This document shows positions 42,586 to 47,941 of a stretch of 47,941 bases of DNA, piece by piece. The stretch is from contig NZ_SZNH01000028.1 of the NCBI RefSeq assembly GCF_005869855.1, positions 34,343 through 82,283 of the forward strand, written 5' to 3'. The notes below the pieces were generated by a model. The model saw only the letters and a program-made list of their open reading frames with translations. It was not told where the DNA came from and did not search any database. The DNA is from Nostoc sp. PA-18-2419. Lineage in GTDB: Bacteria; Cyanobacteriota; Cyanobacteriia; Cyanobacteriales; Nostocaceae. A program made the position numbers and the translations under genes. Position 1 is the first letter of the stretch. Each line of letters starts with the position of its first letter.

Positions 42586-42677
42586 GGAATTCACTCCCAG
42601 AATATTCTCATGCTAATAGTACAGCCGCTTGGTCTAAAAAACAGCTGCGACCAAAAAGCGATCGCGCATCATCTACC

Positions 42678-43949
42678 CTATGCGATCGCCTCATTTATTG
42701 CTGCTTCTTGACCAACTAAAGACAGGTAAGGTTGTTTTAAATACTTACGAGCTGCGGCGATCGCGTCTTGGGCATCCACAGCTGCAATCAGTTCTTGAAA
42801 CTTGATGTCAAAATCAATTCCCAACCCCAAAATTTCGTACCAGCCGTATATCTGAGCAATTTGGCCGTTCGTTTGTTTACCCAAAGCATACTGCCCCAAG
42901 ATTTTGTTTTTAGCAGCTTGCAGGGCGGTTGGGGATACTTCGGTGGTAGACAATAAATCTACTTCTGTACGCAGTCCTTCTAAGGCTATGCTGGTATTCT
43001 CTGGTGCTGTACCCATGTAAACTACAAACGATGCTGGGTATAGCCTGGTTGAGTAGAAAGCAGATACCTCGTAAGCTAAACCTCGTTTTTCCCGCAATTC
43101 GACAAACAAGCGACTAGAAAGCCCATTTCCCAAGTAAGTACACAGCAACTTCAGTGGGGCGTACTCACAAGAACTCACCGATGTTCCCAAATAACCGAGC
43201 ATCACGATTGATTGTTGCGTCTGTTGTGGCTTTAGCCTAATTTGCGGTTCCACCTTAATTTCGGGTAAATTGAGTGCTGGTGGTGCTGATGCTGTTACTT
43301 GCCAATCACCAAAAACTTTTGTTACTAACGCGACTGCATCCGTGGGTGTGACTCGCCCAGCAATACTAATTACCAGATTATCTGGACGGAAATAAGTTTG
43401 ATGATACTGCACCAAGTCCGCACGAGTTAAGCGGCTCATGGTTGTTTCATCTCCTAACACTGACATCGCATAGGGATGATTTTGGTACATTACCTGCCGC
43501 ATTTGTTCAAAGGCGAGAGTGAAGGGTTGCTCTTTTTGCGAACGAATATCTTGTAGTGCTAGACGCCGTTCTAATTCGACTTGGACTTCGGGAAAAGTAG
43601 GCGATCGCAAAATCTGCCCTGCCAATGTTAAAATTTCGGCAAAATCGGATGTTACTGTCTTGAAAGAAAACAAAAAATAATCAGTAGCCGCATCTGCACT
43701 CAAACTCGCCCCCACAGACTCGACTTTTTCGGCAATTTCCAAGCTAGAAAGTCCGTCACATCCCTTTGTCATCACGGCTGATAGCAAATGTGCCAACCCT
43801 GCTTGTTCTTCGTTCTCATGACAACTACCCGCACGCACAAAAATTCGGGCTGCAATAATGTCAGCAGCAGGATTTTCTGCCACTAGTACGACAATGCCAT
43901 TGTTCAACACGGTGCGATGGATAGGCGATTTTTGCAGCAAGGTTGTCAT
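42678..43949 (-). CDS. M16 family peptidase-like protein, non-catalytic subunit
   Basis: This 423-residue M16B protein lacks the zinc site. Where catalytic subunits have H-F-L-E-H it has H54-L-L-S-A, so the glutamate and second histidine are lost. The second half keeps the substrate-contacting R-G-L-A-Y-E-V-S-A-F-Y motif (~288-298), as in the beta-like regulatory subunits of bacterial M16B pairs and mitochondrial processing peptidase. It follows the catalytic M16 gene (44117-45382) by 167 bp on the same strand, so the two very likely form a heterodimer. There is no signal peptide. The start ATG at 43949 agrees with the family N-terminus. Confidence 0.9.
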   Translation of the reverse strand: MTTLLQKSPIHRTVLNNGIVVLVAENPAADIIAARIFVRAGSCHENEEQAGLAHLLSAVMTKGCDGLSSLEIAEKVESVGASLSADAATDYFLFSFKTVTSDFAEILTLAGQILRSPTFPEVQVELERRLALQDIRSQKEQPFTLAFEQMRQVMYQNHPYAMSVLGDETTMSRLTRADLVQYHQTYFRPDNLVISIAGRVTPTDAVALVTKVFGDWQVTASAPPALNLPEIKVEPQIRLKPQQTQQSIVMLGYLGTSVSSCEYAPLKLLCTYLGNGLSSRLFVELREKRGLAYEVSAFYSTRLYPASFVVYMGTAPENTSIALEGLRTEVDLLSTTEVSPTALQAAKNKILGQYALGKQTNGQIAQIYGWYEILGLGIDFDIKFQELIAAVDAQDAIAAARKYLKQPYLSLVGQEAAINEAIA

Positions 43950-43964
43950 TTGTTATTTGTCCTT

Positions 43965-44105
43965 TATCATTAGTCACTAGTCATTAGTTATCTCTACCCC
44001 TGCTCAAGAACAGCCTCCCATCTCCCGATCTCCCCATTGCCCGTAATCCCCACTGGGCTTTGCCCCGCTTTGCTAACGTGGGGGCCCCGAGTTCCCCATC
44101 TCCTC
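43965..44105. repeat. STRR and CT-rich hairpin repeat between the M16 genes
   Basis: Heptamers (CATTAGTCACTAGTCATTAG) are followed by a CT-rich unit at 44029-44105 that parallels 6914-6968. The CCCCAC...GTGGGG stem here has a 24-nt loop containing a second hairpin, GGGC-TTT-GCCC. Confidence 0.65.
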
Positions 44106-44116
44106 ATCTCCTATGC

Positions 44117-45382
44117 TTAACAGGGTTTAAGCACAGTAACGGCATAATTTTGCGGCGAGAGATACTGTTTAGCTAATTTTTGCAGTTGAGGGGCATCAAA
44201 AGACTGAATTTCTTGGGGATACATTACAGCTAATTCGGCTTGGGCAATGGTGTTGTAATATCCATAAAGTCCTGTGAGTTGATTTGGCGTTTCAGTAGAA
44301 AAGGCATACTCGTTACATAGTAGCCTGCGCGAGCGGGCTAGTTCCTGTTCGCTAATTTCCTGAGTGTGTAACTTATCTAAATGATCGCAAATCAAAAACT
44401 CAACTTCTTTTAGATTTTCTGGTTCTAACCAGGCAGTAATTGTAAATAAACTCGATTCCCGTTGCAGAGAAAAATTACTACAAATTCCCTGCACCAATTG
44501 TAAATCTTCCCGCAAATCACGTACTAAACGCGAAGTCCGCCCTTCTGCTAATAACACTGACAATAAATCTAAACCATAGGCAGTGTGGATATCTTCTACT
44601 CCTGGTACGAGCCAGGCCATTAACAATCGCGCTTGCTCTATGCGTGGTAAATAAAGTTCTTGACGACGAATTTCGGTTATTATTGGCTGTGCCACTTTTT
44701 CAAATTGGGGACAATCAGAAGGTTTGGCAAAATCAGTAAATGAATGATTTACTAATTTCCAAGCTGACTGCACAGGTATGCCCCCAGCAATTACCACCGT
44801 CATGTTTTCCGGCTGGTAGTGGGCACGGTGAAAACACCGCATAGCTTCTGGTGACTGCTGCATAAGTTCTTGCTCAGTACCCAGCACCGAACGTCCGTAA
44901 GGGTGACACCCATAGATGCTTTTAATCAAAGCTTGGAATCCTATCCAGTCGGAATCGTCATTGCACGATCGGATTTCTTCTAGTACTACGTCCCGTTCGC
45001 GGCTAAATTCATCTTCTGGGATTGCCGCATTCAGCAGTAGTTCTCCCAAGTACGGCAGAGTATCTTCTAGATAAGGCGCAGCTGTGGTCAGTGAATAATG
45101 AGCATAATCATAGCTTGTTGCCGCATTACTTATACCACCTCGGTTTTCAACGTTGTAATCGAACATTCCAGGGGGTAACGTTGCAGTACCTTTAAAAATC
45201 ATGTGTTCTAAAAAGTGCGCCATCCCAAACCACGGTTGTGGCTCTAGGGTTGTTCCAGCACGCACCCAAACATCCGCCACAACTACAGGGGTAGTGGGAA
45301 TTTCTTGATGAATAAACGTTAAACCATTGTCTAATCGGAAGACCGAGCCTGGAAACACTGTTTTAGTTAGTTGTTGTAACAA
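44117..45382 (-). CDS. M16 family zinc peptidase, catalytic subunit
   Basis: This 421-residue catalytic M16B peptidase is complete: H56-F-L-E59-H60 zinc motif, distal ligand E136 (76 residues on), N-A-A-T-S-Y-D-Y-A-H-Y near 86-96, and a second half with P-R-I-E-Q-A-R-L-L-M-A-W-L. It should pair with the downstream non-catalytic M16 protein. It is clearly related to the third M16 gene at 28056-29345 (shared G-M-A-H-F-L-E-H-M-I-F-K-G and R-T-S-R-L-V-x-D-L-R-E), so one arose from a duplication. The start is a TTG at 45382: the frame is stopped just upstream, and a later GTG (45358) is the only nearby alternative. Confidence 0.92.
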   Translation of the reverse strand: MLQQLTKTVFPGSVFRLDNGLTFIHQEIPTTPVVVADVWVRAGTTLEPQPWFGMAHFLEHMIFKGTATLPPGMFDYNVENRGGISNAATSYDYAHYSLTTAAPYLEDTLPYLGELLLNAAIPEDEFSRERDVVLEEIRSCNDDSDWIGFQALIKSIYGCHPYGRSVLGTEQELMQQSPEAMRCFHRAHYQPENMTVVIAGGIPVQSAWKLVNHSFTDFAKPSDCPQFEKVAQPIITEIRRQELYLPRIEQARLLMAWLVPGVEDIHTAYGLDLLSVLLAEGRTSRLVRDLREDLQLVQGICSNFSLQRESSLFTITAWLEPENLKEVEFLICDHLDKLHTQEISEQELARSRRLLCNEYAFSTETPNQLTGLYGYYNTIAQAELAVMYPQEIQSFDAPQLQKLAKQYLSPQNYAVTVLKPC

Positions 45383-45886
45383 TTTTTTGTAGCTTTAACC
45401 ACAATTTTGATGCAATCTTGTGATTTTAACTCCGAACGTTACCTAAATTAGAATCATGTTATACAGATTTAGTTTTTATTAGCAGGTACCGCTAAATTGA
45501 TTCAGACAAAAAGTTTTGTAAGTTAATAAAATAATCAGCGTTTGTACAATATCTATGGCACTGACAAGATAAAGTGATCGCAGATAGCTCTTTTACAACC
45601 TTATTGCCTAAAAAACTGTATACTAAAATACTATTTTTTATATTACAGAAATTATCAGTCTAGTGAAATTTATACTGAAAGTTGTTAGCGACCGCACTTT
45701 AGCTTCCAGTTCAAACTAAATGCTAAGGTTTAAACTTTGCATCAATAACTATATAGCAGTCATTAGTTATTTGTACAAAATTAAAAATAACTAATGATTA
45801 ATAATAGTCTTAATATAAAACTTCATAATCTTATTTAGAATTGCTATAGTTTTTATTTATCTAGAATAATCGAAGAGGATTATCGA
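45383..45886. other. 504-bp spacer with a STRR-derived hairpin
   Basis: No gene was found. TCATTAGTTATTT (45760-45772) pairs perfectly with AAATAACTAATGA (45785-45797) and may terminate the hydrolase gene transcript or simply be a repeat. The M16 promoter is expected near 45400-45460. Confidence 0.5.
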
Positions 45887-46900
45887 TTAAGAATATGGAT
45901 TGATGCACTTAAGACCATCGCAGCCAAAGCCTTGAGTCACCATTACAGATAGCTGTTGAGAAACCTGGCTATCAACATTGAATTCTCGCATAATTTGATC
46001 ATACGTTTGTCCTTGGGCTATCTGCTTGACGATTTGCTCAAACTCTATCCAAGTCAAATCACTCTCAACAAATGCTTTGGCAAGGGTAATTATTAATTCT
46101 TCATAATCATTATCTTCCAATTTTGTCATCATCCGGTGTTCAATGTGAAGCGAATCATCGAAACAGTAATACCAGGATTTCGGTTGCTGGTTAAGCACCC
46201 TTCGGAAAAACTCCTGCTGTTTGGAGCGACTAACAGCACGATCTGCTTCACTACATACTATTAAAATAGGCGCACAAACACAGCCTTTAGCCTTTTCTAA
46301 AACTTCCTCTCTCAATTTAAGAAATGTCCGTAATGCCTTGAGACAAAAACCTTTATAACCGAAATTGCCAGGTGCATTTTTGTTGAACCATTCAAAATAA
46401 ATTGGTAGGATCTCGATTAGTCGATCAAATAGTGAGTAGCGACTACCCAAAAAAGGCGCGAACAATAAAGCGCGGTCAATCAGCTGGGGATGCTCTAAAG
46501 CTAGCCAAGCAGCTAAAGTTCCACCTGTTGAGAATCCACCAATTACAACTTGTTGACCTAGCGTTTTCGCAATCTGCAACCATTCAATCAGAAATTGTTG
46601 ATATATCTGAATATCTGTTGGTAGTGGTGGAGGATTTTGACGGCTCCAGTTCCCTGAGAGTCCATGACCAGGTTGTAAAGGAATCAAAACGTTATATCCT
46701 TTGTTAAAGAAGGCTTTACCAAGTGGCTCAAACTGGTAAGGGCCTGCTGTAAAACCATGCAAAAATAAAAAAACTTTTGATGTGAAGTCAGGGTGAATCA
46801 AAAATTTGGAACGACAGGCTTCATTCTTCAGACCCCGTGTAGATTCTAATTCCTGAACTTGCTCTAGGATTTCTAGTGTTTTTTGAATGCCAATTTTCAT
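45887..46900 (-). CDS. Alpha/beta hydrolase (esterase/S33-like)
   Basis: This 337-residue cytosolic hydrolase has an intact triad: S124 in the nucleophile elbow G-G-F-S124-T-G, D220 in C-S-E-A-D-R, and H252 in D-D-S-L-H-I-E-H. The oxyanion region is L-H-G-F-T-A-G at 47-53, and the Q-P-G-H-G-L-S-G block near 76-83 follows monoacylglycerol-lipase/carboxylesterase relatives. After the fold, a roughly 70-residue C-terminal helical tail (from ~268; WIEFEQIVKQIAQGQTYDQI) is unusual for the family and may bind a partner. The substrate is unknown. The gene stands alone, divergent from the IDGxRPI repeat gene. Confidence 0.86.
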   Translation of the reverse strand: MKIGIQKTLEILEQVQELESTRGLKNEACRSKFLIHPDFTSKVFLFLHGFTAGPYQFEPLGKAFFNKGYNVLIPLQPGHGLSGNWSRQNPPPLPTDIQIYQQFLIEWLQIAKTLGQQVVIGGFSTGGTLAAWLALEHPQLIDRALLFAPFLGSRYSLFDRLIEILPIYFEWFNKNAPGNFGYKGFCLKALRTFLKLREEVLEKAKGCVCAPILIVCSEADRAVSRSKQQEFFRRVLNQQPKSWYYCFDDSLHIEHRMMTKLEDNDYEELIITLAKAFVESDLTWIEFEQIVKQIAQGQTYDQIMREFNVDSQVSQQLSVMVTQGFGCDGLKCINPYS

Positions 46901-47113
46901 TTATTAAAAAAGCCCTTCGGAGACGATAAATCCCTCTCAAGTCAGAGATACATTCTATGCTGTGGTAGAGGATTTTTTGATTATACTTCAGTAATATCTT
47001 AATTCAATTGTCAGAAAATTATAATTTTTCTGCTTTTTATACAATCTCTAATTCCTTGAGATGAGAGATAAATAGTCAGGTATTTTTGTTAGCAAGATAG
47101 TTTTAGAAGAAAA

Positions 47114-47941
47114 ATGAAAAATAAGGATAACAAAAAGAAAGTTAAGAAAAATGACTCAGGTTTACAGCCGAAAGTCAATGAAGCTGACGATATAGTTTTA
47201 TCATCTAACGAACAGATGCATACAACTAAAGCAATCAATATAGATGGTCAGCGTCCAATCGATCCAAGTAACATCGAAATAGAGGAAACAGTTAATATAG
47301 ATGGTCAGCGGCCAATTGCAAAGGATAAAAATAATTCTGGTCGCACAATTGATATAGATGGTCATCGCCCAATCGCTAAAAGTCCTTTTGCGGATAATGA
47401 AATGCTAAACGAAGATGGTCAACGTCCTATTGACCATAGTGATTTAGAGGTTGAGGAAATTCTTGACATAGACGGTCAACGCCCAATTGCTAAGAGTAAA
47501 TTTACAGTTAAAGATACTCTAGAGATAGATGGTAGCCGCCCAATAGTTTCAAATAATGCTGTTGAGTCAGAAATACCAACCGATTATATAGAAAACAAGG
47601 AGAACGCAAAGAAAGTTAAGAAAAGTAGATCAGGTTCACATCGCAAAGTCAATGAAGCTGACAATATAGTTTTATCATCTAACGAACAGACGCATACAAC
47701 TAAAGCAATTAATATAGATGGTCTGCGTCCAATCGATCCAAGTAACTTTGAAATTGAGGAAATAGTTAATATAGATGGTCCGCGGCCAATTGCAAAGGAT
47801 GAAAATAATTCTGGTCGCACAATTGATATAGATGGTCATCGCCCGATCGCTAAAAGTCCTTTTGCGGATAATGAAATGCTAAACGAAGATGGTCAACGTC
47901 CTATTGACCATAGTGATTTAGAGGTTGAGGAAATTCTTGAC
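47114..47941 (+). CDS. IDGxRPI 19-residue repeat protein, 3' end outside window
   Basis: The function is not recognised. An open frame starts at the ATG at 47114 (weak AGAAGAA ahead) and runs without a stop to the right edge, so at least 276 residues are encoded. After a Lys-rich start (MKNKDNKKKVKK) come tandem 19-residue units with consensus (N/D)-I-D-G-x-R-P-I-(A/D)-x-S-x-x-x-x-x-E-x-(L/V/I). Ten full motif copies begin at residues 42, 61, 80, 99, 118, 137, 200, 219, 238 and 257. A longer period of 158 residues (474 bp) repeats the whole block, including the Lys-rich spacer. The protein has no Cys, Trp or signal peptide and is very hydrophilic, so it is probably disordered or a solenoid. 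Repeat number beyond the edge is unknown. Confidence 0.8.
   Translation, partial: MKNKDNKKKVKKNDSGLQPKVNEADDIVLSSNEQMHTTKAINIDGQRPIDPSNIEIEETVNIDGQRPIAKDKNNSGRTIDIDGHRPIAKSPFADNEMLNEDGQRPIDHSDLEVEEILDIDGQRPIAKSKFTVKDTLEIDGSRPIVSNNAVESEIPTDYIENKENAKKVKKSRSGSHRKVNEADNIVLSSNEQTHTTKAINIDGLRPIDPSNFEIEEIVNIDGPRPIAKDENNSGRTIDIDGHRPIAKSPFADNEMLNEDGQRPIDHSDLEVEEILD
47141..47941 (+). repeat. 474-bp tandem duplication inside the repeat gene
   Basis: Copy 1 is 47141-47614; copy 2 runs from 47615 to the edge (327 bp visible). By eye about 19 mismatches separate the visible parts, clustered near the start of each unit, while the last 96 bp (47846-47941) are identical to copy 1. Confidence 0.92.

Noticed and set aside
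47237..47941. CRISPR-like or non-coding 57-bp repeats
   Set aside because: The 57-bp periodicity is explained by 19-residue coding repeats in a single uninterrupted frame.

Overview
The window is chromosomal DNA from a cyanobacterium, most likely a filamentous Nostocales (Nostoc, Calothrix or Tolypothrix type). The reasons are frequent GCGATCGC (HIP1) octamers, heptamer-type tandem repeats such as GTCATTA/AATGACT in many spacers, and cyanobacteria-typical genes: a cyAbrB regulator, DUF4912, DUF2358 and DUF1517 proteins, an Rcp-type response regulator, a likely CrtD carotenoid desaturase, a kinase-SUMF1 fusion and Uma2 proteins. No rRNA, tRNA, CRISPR array, prophage or complete insertion sequence was found. 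Gene order is that of an ordinary chromosome.

Layout. 0-8 kb: the 3' end of a GT39 glycosyltransferase, a zinc-ribbon membrane protein, a ClC-CBS chloride protein, divergent cyAbrB and Rrf2 regulators, cobD, pyrR and an NTF2-like protein. 8.3-14.3 kb: a three-gene minus-strand signalling cluster. It holds a 1116-residue hybrid histidine kinase whose second GAF domain carries both cysteines of a DXCF-type cyanobacteriochrome, an Rcp-like response regulator, and a REC-PAS-kinase-REC protein. 15-21 kb: a DUF4912 protein, a DUF2233 lipoprotein, two small cytosolic proteins, a DUF1517 membrane protein and a Uma2 protein. 21-25 kb: a Ser/Thr kinase-SUMF1 fusion and a lone PotC-like permease. 25-34.5 kb: a GT4 glycosyltransferase, a minus-strand row (M16 peptidase, fructosamine-kinase-like, 2OG oxygenase), a 21-bp minisatellite, crtD, a saccharopine-dehydrogenase-like protein, a small exported protein and a CPA1 antiporter. 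34.9-46.9 kb: a TPR protein, a PEP-CTERM protein, argS, Uma2, a stand-alone CbiG C-terminal domain, a holin-like membrane protein, a peptidoglycan-binding protein, an inactive plus active M16 pair and an alpha/beta hydrolase. From 47.1 kb to the right edge runs an open frame built of 19-residue IDGxRPI repeats inside a 474-bp tandem duplication.

The strongest functional inference is the light-sensing cluster: predicted photoreceptor kinase, then Rcp-like regulator, then a second hybrid kinase overlapping the regulator by 35 nt. The two cobalamin genes (cobD, cbiG C-terminal domain) lie 34 kb apart. The least explained items are the IDGxRPI repeat protein, a roughly 97-nt region near 24.4 kb that can fold as a three-way junction, and the minisatellite between the M16 and crtD genes.

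All domain assignments come from reading motifs by eye. No database search or folding calculation was run.
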